Source: Chitinophagaceae bacterium UBA2789 | Lineage (GTDB): Bacteria; Bacteroidota; Bacteroidia; Chitinophagales; Chitinophagaceae | NCBI GenBank assembly: GCA_002352145.1 | Contig: DEHX01000097.1 | Location: 1 to 48,988, forward strand | Reading direction: 5' to 3' | DNA: 48,988 nucleotides | Notes under the pieces: generated by a model | Told to the model about the DNA's origin: nothing | Database searches by the model: none | The model's input: only the letters and a program-made list of their open reading frames with translations | Shown here: one piece after another, positions 8,984 to 17,384 of the stretch | How positions within the stretch are numbered: the stretch's first letter is position 1 | Layout: every line of letters starts with the position of its first letter | Program-made: the position numbers and the translations under genes

Positions 8984-11482
8984 TCAGCTGGATTTCCGGC
9001 TTTGTCTCCACGCCATAAACAATCCTCCTACTAAACTCACCAGGATCACTATTGAAGCCATAAACATGATCGAAGTGCCCTTCTTTACTGATTCAGGTTC
9101 AAACGAAAATTTAATAGTGTGTTTTCCTGTTGGAATAGAAAGCCCACGAAGAATATAGTTTACGTTGCAATAGTCCACTTTCTTTCCATCGAGATAAGCA
9201 TTCCAGCCTTTGGGATAATAGATTTCGCTGAAAACTGCAAACTGCGAACCATTACAATTAGCCTCGTATTCTACTGCATCGTTATCAAATTTTGTCATTT
9301 TGATTGTGGATGTGGAATCGGGTTGGGGTTGCGTAACCAGGTTACTGAATGATTTTTCAACAATTGCTGTGTCTTTTAAGTTAGTAGTTCCAATGGCTTT
9401 AAAGGCGGCTACTCTGTCTTCGGTAACTCTAACATTCTTTACCAGCCAGCAATTGCCATATGCATCCGGATTTGGAATGACAATTTCCTGTTTTAGCTGA
9501 GGATCCCGGTAGACGATGTACTTTGTATTCAGCATATTCAATACCTGCTGGTTGGTGTTGCCGCTCATGTATTTTTCAATTACATCCTGGTATATCCTCA
9601 ACTTAGCCGGATGGTAACCGCCTACAGATTTATGATAATATGACGTTCTGGACTCACTGAATGTGCCGCCACTACTGGTTCCTGCCATATTCAATACACG
9701 ATAATTAGGATCGGTATCTTTTAAAATCTGTTCGTCGATAGCCGTTTTAGCAAAGTTGGTATTAGTGTAATCATCAGCAGGTACAAACAATTGATCCTGC
9801 CTGTTTTCATAAGGGCCTTTGTCATTACTAAAATATAAGTGGCTGGCAAATGTGATTTCAATGGTGCTTACAATCAATAATACAATGGCTGCAATTTTTG
9901 CATTAATTGTATTTTTGAAATAAAGATAGAACACACTCAACGCAACTATCATCAGGCCTAGAGTTCTTAGTAGTTGTCCCCCAAACAGCGCTTTTCTGTC
10001 AGCTTTCAATCCATTTACGACAGCCTGCCCAATTGCTTCGTTTTGTGCCTGCTGCGAGATACTTTGTGCTATCTCCGGATCATATGGTGATGAATAATTT
10101 GCGGAGAAGTAAAAAATACCTAACAGGGCAAATAAACCTCCTGCCGTATATAGTATTTTTTTAAAATCTGCTTTTTGTAACTGGCCTCCAAAAAGTAATT
10201 GTTGCAGTGTAAGTACTGCGGCAATTCCCATTGTGAACTGGGGGATCACTTGTGCAAAAGCAGGAGAACGGAATTTGTTGTATAAAGGAAGATGTTCGAA
10301 TAAGAAAGTATTAAAACCCGGAAGATATTTGCCCCATGTCATTAAAATACCCAAAACAGTAGCTGCCAGCAAGCCCCATCGCATCGGCGTTTTTAATAAA
10401 ACAAAACCAATCAGTCCGAGCAAGCAAATTATAACTCCGAGGTAAGCCGGGCCGGATGTGTACAATTTTCCCCAGTAAACAGGCATGCCTTGTGCTACCT
10501 GCACAGCATTGTTTTCCGGTACACCCAAATCAGTTAATTTCTTTACTACATTCGATTCTTCACCGGCATAACGACCGCTATAACCCCCGTAGGCGTTCGG
10601 CATAATCAATGACACCGTTTCTCCTTTACCAAGGCTGTATTCAAAAGCATAAGTTGTATCAAGCCCTTTTGTTTTGATGGCTTTTACTGTGTCGCTTGTA
10701 ATGTCAAGATCTTTACCTCCCCGCATTGTGAATTTGCTATATTCTGAAGTGGTCATCAGTATAAGAGCATTACCTGCAATACCTATCAATCCAGATAGAA
10801 TTGTTATGGCTCCGGCTATAGCAATATGTTCCCAGTCCTTTTCTTTTATCCATTTTACGAGGTAAGCCAGGGTGAGTATTACTGCAATTAAAAAGAAATA
10901 ATAAGTTACCTGCAAGTGGTTAACGCCTATTTGCTGGTAGGCAGCAAATGTGGTGAGTGCAAAACCAAGCCAATACTTTTTTTCATAAATATTGATAATA
11001 CCGGCCAGTACCAAAGGCATAAAAGCTGTTGCCAGCATTTGTGTATCATGCCCCGCTGCAACGATTACAGGATTATAAGTTGAAAAGGCATAGGCTAGTG
11101 ACCCTAGCATACCCACAATCGGGTTTATCCGTAATGTCAGGCATAGTATATAAAAGCAGATACAGGCCAGGAAAAAGAAGTTGATTGGTTTAGGCGTCCA
11201 TAGAGACAATATGCTGATCATATCCGGCATTACACTTTTACCTTCCATCGCCACCTGGTAGTTTGGCATTCCACTGAACAAATTGGGATTCCAGAGAGGG
11301 TAGTGGCCATTTTTTTCTTTGTATTCAAAAGCGTTTTGAGCCATCCCTTTCCAGCCCACATTATCATGTTGGTTCAATACATTTCCTTCCAGAACAGGTT
11401 TACAAAACAGGGCGGAAATGACCAGGAAAACAACAACAGCTATAACATGCGGTAAAATCTTTTTCAGCAGCAGATTGTTCAT
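8984..11482 (-). CDS. YfhO family polytopic membrane protein
   Basis: The 832-residue protein has about a dozen hydrophobic segments and a soluble C-terminal domain (about 540-800) followed by a last membrane helix near the C-terminus. The N-terminus contains the YfhO-type luminal loop NVLNQHDNVGWKGMAQN and PLWNPNLFSGMPNYQ, which resembles GT-C glycosyltransferases. The late segment YYPKGWNAYLDGKKVDY is characteristic of YfhO proteins. Such proteins have been linked to glycosylation of cell-wall or lipid-linked polymers. In this locus a lipid-linked sugar transferase role is plausible but inferred. Confidence 0.85.
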   Translation of the reverse strand: MNNLLLKKILPHVIAVVVFLVISALFCKPVLEGNVLNQHDNVGWKGMAQNAFEYKEKNGHYPLWNPNLFSGMPNYQVAMEGKSVMPDMISILSLWTPKPINFFFLACICFYILCLTLRINPIVGMLGSLAYAFSTYNPVIVAAGHDTQMLATAFMPLVLAGIINIYEKKYWLGFALTTFAAYQQIGVNHLQVTYYFFLIAVILTLAYLVKWIKEKDWEHIAIAGAITILSGLIGIAGNALILMTTSEYSKFTMRGGKDLDITSDTVKAIKTKGLDTTYAFEYSLGKGETVSLIMPNAYGGYSGRYAGEESNVVKKLTDLGVPENNAVQVAQGMPVYWGKLYTSGPAYLGVIICLLGLIGFVLLKTPMRWGLLAATVLGILMTWGKYLPGFNTFLFEHLPLYNKFRSPAFAQVIPQFTMGIAAVLTLQQLLFGGQLQKADFKKILYTAGGLFALLGIFYFSANYSSPYDPEIAQSISQQAQNEAIGQAVVNGLKADRKALFGGQLLRTLGLMIVALSVFYLYFKNTINAKIAAIVLLIVSTIEITFASHLYFSNDKGPYENRQDQLFVPADDYTNTNFAKTAIDEQILKDTDPNYRVLNMAGTSSGGTFSESRTSYYHKSVGGYHPAKLRIYQDVIEKYMSGNTNQQVLNMLNTKYIVYRDPQLKQEIVIPNPDAYGNCWLVKNVRVTEDRVAAFKAIGTTNLKDTAIVEKSFSNLVTQPQPDSTSTIKMTKFDNDAVEYEANCNGSQFAVFSEIYYPKGWNAYLDGKKVDYCNVNYILRGLSIPTGKHTIKFSFEPESVKKGTSIMFMASIVILVSLVGGLFMAWRQSRKSS

Positions 11483-11534
11483 ATTATTTCACAATTAGGC
11501 TGACAAAATAATGCTATTTTAGACTAAAATCCCG

Positions 11535-11846
11535 ATGCGCTGGCTTTTATTTTTGTCACGACTGGCTTTCATTTGCGGCTTGTTTTTCTTGCTCACTTTA
11601 TCCTTATTGGTGAAAGAATGGATCAAAGACGAGACCCTTGTCTCAACAATCATCACAATCGGTTTTTTCATGGGGATGATTATAGTTCCGGTAACGCTGT
11701 TTTGTTATCTGCTGCTCTGGATTTTTGGCAAAAAACCCGGAATATATGTGCCTAAATGGCTTATAGTGGCTAACATATTTGTGATGCTAATTTTGCTCAG
11801 CTATATTGTATATATAAACTACCTGTACGCACAGGCAACAGCATGA
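11535..11846 (+). CDS. Small three-helix membrane protein, unknown function
   Basis: The 103-residue protein consists almost entirely of three hydrophobic helices (about 5-26, 35-65, 74-96) joined by short charged loops (VKEWIKDE, FGKKPG). No family is recognised. Its stop overlaps the start of the YhhQ-type transporter as ATGA, so the two proteins are probably made together and it may accompany the transporter. A TAnnTTAG -7-like box (TATTTTAG, 11515-11522) lies 12 nt before the ATG. Confidence 0.75.
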   Translation: MRWLLFLSRLAFICGLFFLLTLSLLVKEWIKDETLVSTIITIGFFMGMIIVPVTLFCYLLLWIFGKKPGIYVPKWLIVANIFVMLILLSYIVYINYLYAQATA

Positions 11847-12643
11847 TAAAAACCATCATTCAAAGTAAACCTACCAAGCTTTTTATAATCCTGGCTGGTA
11901 TTTTCATTGCCAATGCCCTGATTGCAGAAATTATCGGGGTGAAGATTTTTTCTTTGGAGAAAACACTGGGTCTTGAGCCCATGCATATAAGATTATTGGG
12001 TAATGATCTTTCTGTAAACCTGACTGCCGGGGTCTTACTATGGCCGGTAGTTTTCATTATGACTGATATTATTAATGAGTACTATGGAATGAAAGGGGTA
12101 CGATTCCTGTCTTATCTTACCGCTGCGCTGATTGCGTTTGCCTTTTTGATATTTTATGGAGCAATGAAACTGGTTCCTGCTGATTTTTTCATTACCAGTA
12201 AACAAGGTAGTGGAGTGCCGGATATGGAAAAAGCATACAACAGCGTACTCGGGCAGGGCGGTTTTATTATTATCGGTTCTTTAACGGCGTTTATACTTGG
12301 ACAGTTGATTGATGTTTTTGTCTTTCACAAAATAAAAAGGGCGACAGGTGAAAAGCGTATCTGGTTAAGAGCTACTGGTTCTACACTGATCTCCCAGTTT
12401 ATTGATAGTTTTGTTGTGTTGTTTATTGCATTTTATGTGGGAACAAGAGTCAATGCTTCCGGTAATGACTTTGTCTGGCCTTTTGGATTGTTTATAGCAG
12501 TTGGTGTAGTTAATTACATTTACAAATTTATTGTTGCTATTCTTTTGACCCCTGTAATTTATCTTGTGCACGGTGTTATTGAAAAATACCTGGGGCATGA
12601 GCAGGCTGCTGCCATGAAAAAGGCGGCTATGGGTGATGATTAA
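11843..12643 (+). CDS. Queuosine precursor transporter (YhhQ family)
   Basis: The 266-residue protein has about six membrane helices and the features of the YhhQ/queuosine-precursor transporter family: NALIAEIIGVKIF near the start, FIMTDIINEYYGMKGVRF, a glycine-rich segment ending LGQLIDVFVFHKIK, and TGSTLISQFIDSFVV. E. coli YhhQ takes up preQ0/preQ1 for tRNA queuosine synthesis. There is no room for a preQ1 riboswitch directly upstream because the gene overlaps the previous one by 4 nt. The final 17 nt overlap the convergent NUDIX gene. Confidence 0.9.
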   Translation: MIKTIIQSKPTKLFIILAGIFIANALIAEIIGVKIFSLEKTLGLEPMHIRLLGNDLSVNLTAGVLLWPVVFIMTDIINEYYGMKGVRFLSYLTAALIAFAFLIFYGAMKLVPADFFITSKQGSGVPDMEKAYNSVLGQGGFIIIGSLTAFILGQLIDVFVFHKIKRATGEKRIWLRATGSTLISQFIDSFVVLFIAFYVGTRVNASGNDFVWPFGLFIAVGVVNYIYKFIVAILLTPVIYLVHGVIEKYLGHEQAAAMKKAAMGDD

Positions 12644-13097
12644 GTTTTTCTTTCACCATTGTGGCAACAATCTTATCAATAGGGAGTGTAACAGATTCTG
12701 CTGAGAAATTGTCCCAATTAATAAAGCGAAAGGTTTCTGTTTCTCTTTTTTCTTCATAAACTTTCAGCTGCTTCTCATCAAAGTCAAACGGTATGTTGCG
12801 TAGAGGAGCTTTGATTGGCTCAAGTGCTTTGGCAAAATAGTAAATGGATATTATCTGGTGCTCAGGATTAAAAGCGGAGATCTGGAAATAGTCAGTAGTG
12901 TAAATGTGCTCACCAATTTCAACTTTCAGGTTCATTTCCTCAAGAAACTCTCTTCTCAGACAGTCACGGGTGCCTTCACCAAACTCCAGCCCGCCGCCAG
13001 GAAATTTGGTAATGTAACTTCCCCGGATCAGTTCATCACTTACCAATACCTGTCGCTCACTATTTATTAAAATGCCATAAACCCTGAGATTAAACAT
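12627..13097 (-). CDS. NUDIX hydrolase
   Basis: I start this at the ATG at 13097 (MFNLRVYGILINSERQVLV), which gives 156 residues, avoids overlap with corA and begins at the first NUDIX strand. The NUDIX box reads GGLEFGEGTRDCLRREFLEE followed by MNL. It has all the acidic metal ligands but Asn in place of the usual Gly after the EE pair. The substrate, some nucleoside diphosphate derivative, is unknown. It starts 4 nt after the corA stop, so it likely shares the corA transcript. The C-terminus overlaps the convergent transporter gene. Confidence 0.88.
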   Translation of the reverse strand: MFNLRVYGILINSERQVLVSDELIRGSYITKFPGGGLEFGEGTRDCLRREFLEEMNLKVEIGEHIYTTDYFQISAFNPEHQIISIYYFAKALEPIKAPLRNIPFDFDEKQLKVYEEKRETETFRFINWDNFSAESVTLPIDKIVATMVKEKLNHHP

Positions 13098-13101
13098 GCT
13101 T

Positions 13102-14040
13102 TTAGAATATTTTCTTTCTGAAAAAGAACCATCCAATAGCTACTGAAATTCCCAATGAAAGGAAGGCAACGATATAAAATGCATAAGGGGAATGTTCAAA
13201 ACCACTTGGAACATTCATGCCGAACAAACTGGCAATCAGTACAGGGAAGGTGAGCACTATTGTAATAATGGCCAATCTCTTTAATACCTGGTTCTGGTTA
13301 TTGGCAATGATACTGGCAAAAGCGTCAAGTGTACTACTTAGGATATTGGTATAAATATTGGCCATCTCAAGGGCCTGTGAATTATCGACAATAAGGTCAT
13401 TTAAGATTTCTTTTTCTTCTTCTGTCAAACCCAGGAAATTGGTTCTTTCCAGTTTCATCATCAGCATTTCATTGGATCGGAGTGCAGTAACAAAATATAC
13501 AAGGCTTTTCTGTATCCTCATCAGTTCAAGCAGATGTTCATTTCGGCTGGCATCATATAATTTTTGTTCATAAGTATTACGCCGCATATTGATCTCCTTA
13601 AGTTGCTCCATGAAATTCTGAACAATCTTTTCAAAAACTTTAAGCACCATCATATTTCTTTTATCAGGATGCCTGTTTTGAAAAGTATTCAGGAATTTTT
13701 TGATGGCAGGGTTTTCAAACGAATTGACGGTAACGATCTGGTTATGGGTAAGAATAATACAGATAGGTATTGTTATGAAATAAGCATCGCTGTCATTAAA
13801 TGAGTTGTTCTCTGTAGGCGTTTTAATAACTATCAGTTTGACATTATCTTCTTCTTCGAATCGGCTTCTTTCATCAATGTCAAGTGAGTCGGTCAGAAAG
13901 TCAATAGGAATATCCAAGGATGAAGACAGTTCAGAAAACTCCTCTTGTTTAAGTGGTGGCAATACATTCACCCAGGCACCATTTTCTGGCTTGTCAATAG
14001 CTACAGTTTGCTGATTGATATTTTTGAAATACTGGATCAT
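13102..14040 (-). CDS. corA: CorA-like divalent cation (Mg2+) transporter
   Basis: The start chosen is the ATG at 14040 (MIQYFKNINQQTVAIDKPENGAWVNVLPP), giving 312 residues. The protein has the cytosolic alpha/beta domain, a long helical stretch (about 150-245) and two C-terminal transmembrane helices. The CorA signature loop GMN is present as SLFGMNVP between them. The C-terminus is positively charged (FFFRKKIF), as in CorA pores. It would mediate magnesium, and possibly cobalt or nickel, entry as a pentamer. An exact -7 element lies 35 nt upstream. Confidence 0.92.
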   Translation of the reverse strand: MIQYFKNINQQTVAIDKPENGAWVNVLPPLKQEEFSELSSSLDIPIDFLTDSLDIDERSRFEEEDNVKLIVIKTPTENNSFNDSDAYFITIPICIILTHNQIVTVNSFENPAIKKFLNTFQNRHPDKRNMMVLKVFEKIVQNFMEQLKEINMRRNTYEQKLYDASRNEHLLELMRIQKSLVYFVTALRSNEMLMMKLERTNFLGLTEEEKEILNDLIVDNSQALEMANIYTNILSSTLDAFASIIANNQNQVLKRLAIITIVLTFPVLIASLFGMNVPSGFEHSPYAFYIVAFLSLGISVAIGWFFFRKKIF

Positions 14041-14075
14041 AGCCGGTGCCCGAAAGATTGTTGAGTCCGGGCAGG

Positions 14076-14083
14076 CAAAGGTA
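14076..14083 (-). promoter_or_regulatory. -7 element for corA-NUDIX unit
   Basis: The reverse strand reads TACCTTTG within TTACCTTTGC, an exact TAnnTTTG match, 35 nt before the corA ATG. The decamer is the same one found before mqnA and the gene at 17041. Confidence 0.45.
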
Positions 14084-14129
14084 AGGGGCAAAAAACGGAA
14101 AGAGCGAAGTGATTGTGGTGCTGTTTAAA

Positions 14130-14912
14130 TTATATTTCTACATCTCCCTGAAATACTTTTTCTGCCGGGCCGCACAACCATATATTCTCAAAGCGGTCTT
14201 CATCTACCCGGTCAAATTCTACAGACAGGTGTCCGCCAAGAGTCTGAACCTCCACATCATTGAACCCATTTTCATTGTGATAACAAACAAGGGCGGCGGC
14301 TGTAACTCCGGTGCCGCAGGAATAGGTTTCATCTTCTACGCCTCTTTCAAAGGTCCTGACTATAATTTTATCCGGTTCTTCCAGTTGCTCTACGAAATTT
14401 ACATTAATTCCCTCATCTTCAAATTCCTTGCTATGCCGAATCTCGTAACCCTTTTTATAAACATCGAGCTCCATTACATGATTTACCATTTTGATATAAT
14501 GAGGGGAGCCGGTATTTAAAATATAGTCACCGTGAAATTTCTTAATCATGGTGACATCTTTCATTTTCAATGAAACTATTCCGTCAATGTCAATTTCTGC
14601 TTCATGCACACCATCGGATGCCAGGAACCGGTATAACTCCCGGTGGATGCCCAGGTGGTAGGCGAATTTTACCATGCACCGGCCACCATTGCCACACATA
14701 CTGCCCTCTTTACCATCGGCATTGTAATACTTCATTTCAAAATCAAACCCTTCTTTATTTTGAAGCAGCATCAGCCCGTCAGCGCCAATGCCAAAGCGCC
14801 GGTTGCAAAGCCTATGGATATTTTGTTGTGTTAAACCTAACTCGTTTTGGCGATTATCAACCAAAATGAAATCATTCCCTGTTCCCTGGTATTTATAAAA
14901 ATGAAATTGCAT
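14130..14912 (-). CDS. dapF: Diaminopimelate epimerase
   Basis: Starting at 14912 gives a 260-residue protein with the DapF opening FYKYQGTGNDFILVDNR. Both catalytic cysteines are visible: Cys73 in MCGNGGRCM and Cys199 in YSCGTGVTAAA. The enzyme converts LL- to meso-diaminopimelate, for lysine and peptidoglycan synthesis in the cytosol. The longer open frame up to 15032 lies inside the upstream gene and is not part of DapF. The ATG shares one base with the upstream TGA (TGATG), which indicates translational coupling to the nucleoside phosphorylase gene. Confidence 0.97.
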   Translation of the reverse strand: MQFHFYKYQGTGNDFILVDNRQNELGLTQQNIHRLCNRRFGIGADGLMLLQNKEGFDFEMKYYNADGKEGSMCGNGGRCMVKFAYHLGIHRELYRFLASDGVHEAEIDIDGIVSLKMKDVTMIKKFHGDYILNTGSPHYIKMVNHVMELDVYKKGYEIRHSKEFEDEGINVNFVEQLEEPDKIIVRTFERGVEDETYSCGTGVTAAALVCYHNENGFNDVEVQTLGGHLSVEFDRVDEDRFENIWLCGPAEKVFQGDVEI

Positions 14913-15790
14913 CAGATGTTTTCGCTGAATATGCCAATAAATTTTTTGATAAGGTTTTCTACAGCAGCCTGTCCATCTTTGGAGAACTCCTTTTTCACCC
15001 TGTTGGCAACGATTGCGTTGATAGCCAGGCAATGATGCCCAAGCAGTTTACCAAGTCCATAAATGGCTGAAGTTTCCATTTCGAAATTAGTTATCCGGTG
15101 CTGGCCGAAACGAAAATCCGTAAGGCGATTTATCAGTTCAGGATTGCGGATACCCAGGCGCAGTATCCTTCCCTGCGGGCCATAAAAGCCGGGGCAAGTG
15201 ACCGTTATTCCCTGGTGAAAATCTAGTACAAAATGTTTGATCAGCGAAGCAGAACAACTGGTGATATAAGGATTCCCGATCTGTCCATGTATTTGGGTGT
15301 GGGTGATGAAAGAATGGAGCAGTTCTTTTTCCTGTTCATTCTGTTCATGCCGGTAGAAATTCAGCAAGTTGTCTACGCCAAGCCCATGAGTGGAGGCTAC
15401 AAAACTGTCAACTGGTATATCTTCCTGTAAAGAGCCCGAAGTGCCAATACGGATTATATTCAAAGAAGTGAGATCTCTTTTGATTTCCCGGGTGTTAAAA
15501 TCAATATTGGCCAGTGCATCCAGTTCGTTGATCACAATATCAATATTATCTGGGCCTATTCCGGAGGACAAAACGGTTAACCTTTTTTTCCCAACATAAC
15601 CTGTATGAGAAATAAATTCCCGGTGTTGTCTTTTAACTTCGATTTTGTCAAAATATTTGCTTACTTCTTTTACCCGGTCAGGGTCACCTACGGTAATGAC
15701 AGTACCGGCAATTTCTTCTGGCCTTAAGTCCAAATGATACACAGCACCCCTTGCATTAATGATCAGTTCCGATTCCGCAATTCTGCTCAT
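14912..15790 (-). CDS. Nucleoside phosphorylase (uridine phosphorylase-like)
   Basis: The 292-residue protein belongs to the PNP/UDP phosphorylase superfamily. It has a phosphate-binding loop TVGDPDRVKEVSKYF near residue 34, the LSSGIGPDNIDIVINEL segment, IRIGTSGSLQEDIPV, and the late TNFEMETSAIYGLGKLLGH motif with the Glu that binds the ribose. Substrate choice (uridine or another nucleoside) cannot be decided from the sequence; EMETSA rather than purine-specific motifs slightly favours the uridine phosphorylase side. It is transcriptionally and translationally coupled to dapF. A TAGATTTG -7 box lies on the reverse strand at 15853-15860, 62 nt upstream. Confidence 0.88.
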   Translation of the reverse strand: MSRIAESELIINARGAVYHLDLRPEEIAGTVITVGDPDRVKEVSKYFDKIEVKRQHREFISHTGYVGKKRLTVLSSGIGPDNIDIVINELDALANIDFNTREIKRDLTSLNIIRIGTSGSLQEDIPVDSFVASTHGLGVDNLLNFYRHEQNEQEKELLHSFITHTQIHGQIGNPYITSCSASLIKHFVLDFHQGITVTCPGFYGPQGRILRLGIRNPELINRLTDFRFGQHRITNFEMETSAIYGLGKLLGHHCLAINAIVANRVKKEFSKDGQAAVENLIKKFIGIFSENI

Positions 15791-15802
15791 GTTCTTTTAT
15801 TA

Positions 15803-15836
15803 TTTGTTAGCGAATTAGTCAAAAAATGTATATTTG
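15803..15836 (+). promoter_or_regulatory. Promoter of tRNA-Cys (TTTG-N22-TATATTTG)
   Basis: A -33 element TTTG (15803-15806) is followed after 22 nt by a perfect -7 element TATATTTG (15829-15836). The tRNA begins 58 nt downstream, so a short precursor leader is expected. Confidence 0.6.
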
Positions 15837-15894
15837 CAACCGTTTCGGATTTCAAATCTAAAGTCTTAATTCTACAATCTGAAATAATTGAAAT

Positions 15895-15965
15895 GGTCCT
15901 GTGGCCGAGTGGCTAGGCAGAGCTCTGCAAAAGCTCCTACACCAGTTCGAATCTGGTCGGGACCT
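15895..15965 (+). tRNA. tRNA-Cys (anticodon GCA)
   Basis: A full cloverleaf can be folded by hand. The acceptor stem GGTCCTG pairs with CGGGACC with one T-G wobble. The D-stem is GCC/GGC, the anticodon stem GAGCT/AGCTC encloses CTGCAAA with anticodon GCA, and the T-stem ACCAG/CTGGT surrounds TTCGAAT. The discriminator base is T, as expected for cysteine tRNAs. The 3' CCA is not encoded and must be added after transcription. It stands alone between two reverse-strand units. Confidence 0.96.
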
Positions 15966-15969
15966 CTAA

Positions 15970-15995
15970 AAAGTCATCGTAAGATGGCTTTTTTT
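15970..15995 (+). terminator. Hairpin terminator after tRNA-Cys
   Basis: AAGTCATC and GATGGCTT form an 8-bp stem (one T-G pair) around GTAA, followed by a T tract, 5 nt after the tRNA. The stem also abuts the 3' end of the convergent gene at 15994 and could serve both directions. Confidence 0.75.
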
Positions 15996-16929
15996 ATTGT
16001 GCAATGTAAACCCGTTTTCCGTTCAGCCGGCTTAAAGAATCTAAAACACGGCTGGTATCGGCAGGCGATACTGGTAAAAGAATGTAAAGTGTAAACAAAC
16101 TGGAGTCCCTTGTTTCCATCTCAACCTGCCACTGAAATGTTTTTAACCGGTTATACCTGTACAAAGCTCTTTCCTTCGGTGAAACTTCTAGAATGAATTT
16201 TTTAGTACCTGCCGGCATTATTGGAGGTTGAATTGATGTAACAGTTGTATCTTTTTTTTGAATAGTAGTGTCGGGAGATTTGCTTATTGTACTTTGATTC
16301 CGGTTTGTCTCATTTTTATCAGAGCTCACTACTGTTTCTTCCTTTTCACTTCTTTCAGTTCTTTTCTTATAAACTGTATATCCTCCCCAAATAGCAAGAC
16401 CAAAGCCCAGCAGAATCAGACCTATGGCCGCAGGCTTCTTCCAGGCAGATTTTGTGTGTTTATTATAAAATACACTTTTATAATCGCCAACCGGCTCTTC
16501 GCTTATTGTTTCCTTTCCGTATTCCCTTAGAACGGCTGAATCCATTCGATCCGGGATTACCTGTCCGGGGGTAAAACTGAATTCGCCGGTTTGGGTTTTC
16601 ACAAGGCTGCCAATTCCTTCGAAAAGAAAAGGTTTACCAATATTCAGAAACTGGCTGGCCAGTTCAAGATGAGAATAAAGGTCTGCTGAAGCAAGAGCTT
16701 TTATTTTACCACTATGTTCCGAAATAAACGCAATAAGATCAGGATCTTCTTTAACAGTCCGGTCATGCAGAAATGAAACGCCTTCTAGTGCAGATGTTTT
16801 GTTGTGTTTATCTTTTTCCAGAGCCGGCACTATATCATTATCAAGGGTAAATATACCAATACCGGGCAGGTAAAGCTGCTTTTTGGTATAGAGATATTGC
16901 GCCAGCAGGGTGGTGATTTTCAAAGTCAT
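15994..16929 (-). CDS. HU-CCDC81-type membrane protein
   Basis: I start the gene at 16929 (MTLKITTLLAQYLYTKKQLYLPGIGIF, 311 residues). The upstream extension is low-quality and overlaps a promoter region. The N-terminus up to about residue 125 looks like the two HU-like domains of the bacterial CCDC81 type: TLLAQYLYTKKQLYLPGIG resembles HU helix-strand elements, and the second ends GKPFLFEGIGSLVKT. One transmembrane helix follows (about 166-188), then a Ser/Thr-rich linker and an extracytoplasmic C-terminal domain of about 70 residues (KFILEVSPKERALYRY...GKRVYIAQ) that may be peptidoglycan-related. The function is not established. Confidence 0.75.
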   Translation of the reverse strand: MTLKITTLLAQYLYTKKQLYLPGIGIFTLDNDIVPALEKDKHNKTSALEGVSFLHDRTVKEDPDLIAFISEHSGKIKALASADLYSHLELASQFLNIGKPFLFEGIGSLVKTQTGEFSFTPGQVIPDRMDSAVLREYGKETISEEPVGDYKSVFYNKHTKSAWKKPAAIGLILLGFGLAIWGGYTVYKKRTERSEKEETVVSSDKNETNRNQSTISKSPDTTIQKKDTTVTSIQPPIMPAGTKKFILEVSPKERALYRYNRLKTFQWQVEMETRDSSLFTLYILLPVSPADTSRVLDSLSRLNGKRVYIAQ

Positions 16930-16994
16930 GGAGTTAAGAAGCACAAGATATATATTTTGTTCCGGCAATGCAAGGGTGAAAGTCCTTTGTGATT

Positions 16995-17002
16995 TACCTT
17001 TG
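16995..17002 (+). promoter_or_regulatory. -7 element for the 17041 operon
   Basis: TACCTTTG is an exact -7 match, 38 nt before the ATG at 17041. An AGGAGA purine tract at 17028-17033 would be a usable ribosome-binding site. Confidence 0.45.
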
Positions 17003-17040
17003 CCCATTCTAAGATTGTGAAAGAATAGGAGAATAAATGT

Positions 17041-17382
17041 ATGTTAACAAAAGAGGAAGCTGACTTCATCGTTTACTGGGAACAAAACCGGATGAAAAAG
17101 AAAAAGGTACTACGGCAATTGTATGTTGGTTTGCCGCTGGCTGTAGTAATGGTGATAGCAATTTTTGCAAATTTTTTCTCAGGGTGGTATAAAAGGGCAG
17201 AAATGGTGATGAGAAGAGAGCAGTCATCGCTGATTCTTGTTTTGATGATTGCAGCCATTCTGATCGTTATATTCGTTGTTATTTTTTCCGCCCGCCACCG
17301 GTGGGATATCAACGAACAACGTTACAGGGAACTACTGTTCAGGAAAGACAACACTAATTTTGAAATAACTGAAAAAGAATAA
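17041..17382 (+). CDS. Small membrane protein, two helices, unknown function
   Basis: The 113-residue protein has a charged N-terminus (MLTKEEADFIVYWEQNRMKKKK), two transmembrane helices (about 28-47 and 62-82) and a charged C-terminal tail. No family is recognised beyond a general resemblance to short Bacteroidota membrane proteins that open with a 'xxEExxFxxYWxxNR'-like sequence. It ends 2 nt before the FKBP lipoprotein gene, so the two are co-transcribed. Confidence 0.75.
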   Translation: MLTKEEADFIVYWEQNRMKKKKVLRQLYVGLPLAVVMVIAIFANFFSGWYKRAEMVMRREQSSLILVLMIAAILIVIFVVIFSARHRWDINEQRYRELLFRKDNTNFEITEKE

Positions 17383-17384
17383 AT

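Noticed and set aside
11483..11534. preQ1 riboswitch for the YhhQ-type transporter
   Set aside because: The transporter start overlaps the upstream gene, and the 52-nt region before that gene shows no preQ1 aptamer pattern.
14109..14519. 136-codon forward open frame
   Set aside because: It lies opposite dapF, and the composition of its product shows no domain.
14913..15032. 40-residue N-terminal extension of dapF
   Set aside because: It lies in the coding region of the nucleoside phosphorylase, and the DapF fold begins at MQFHFYKYQGTG.
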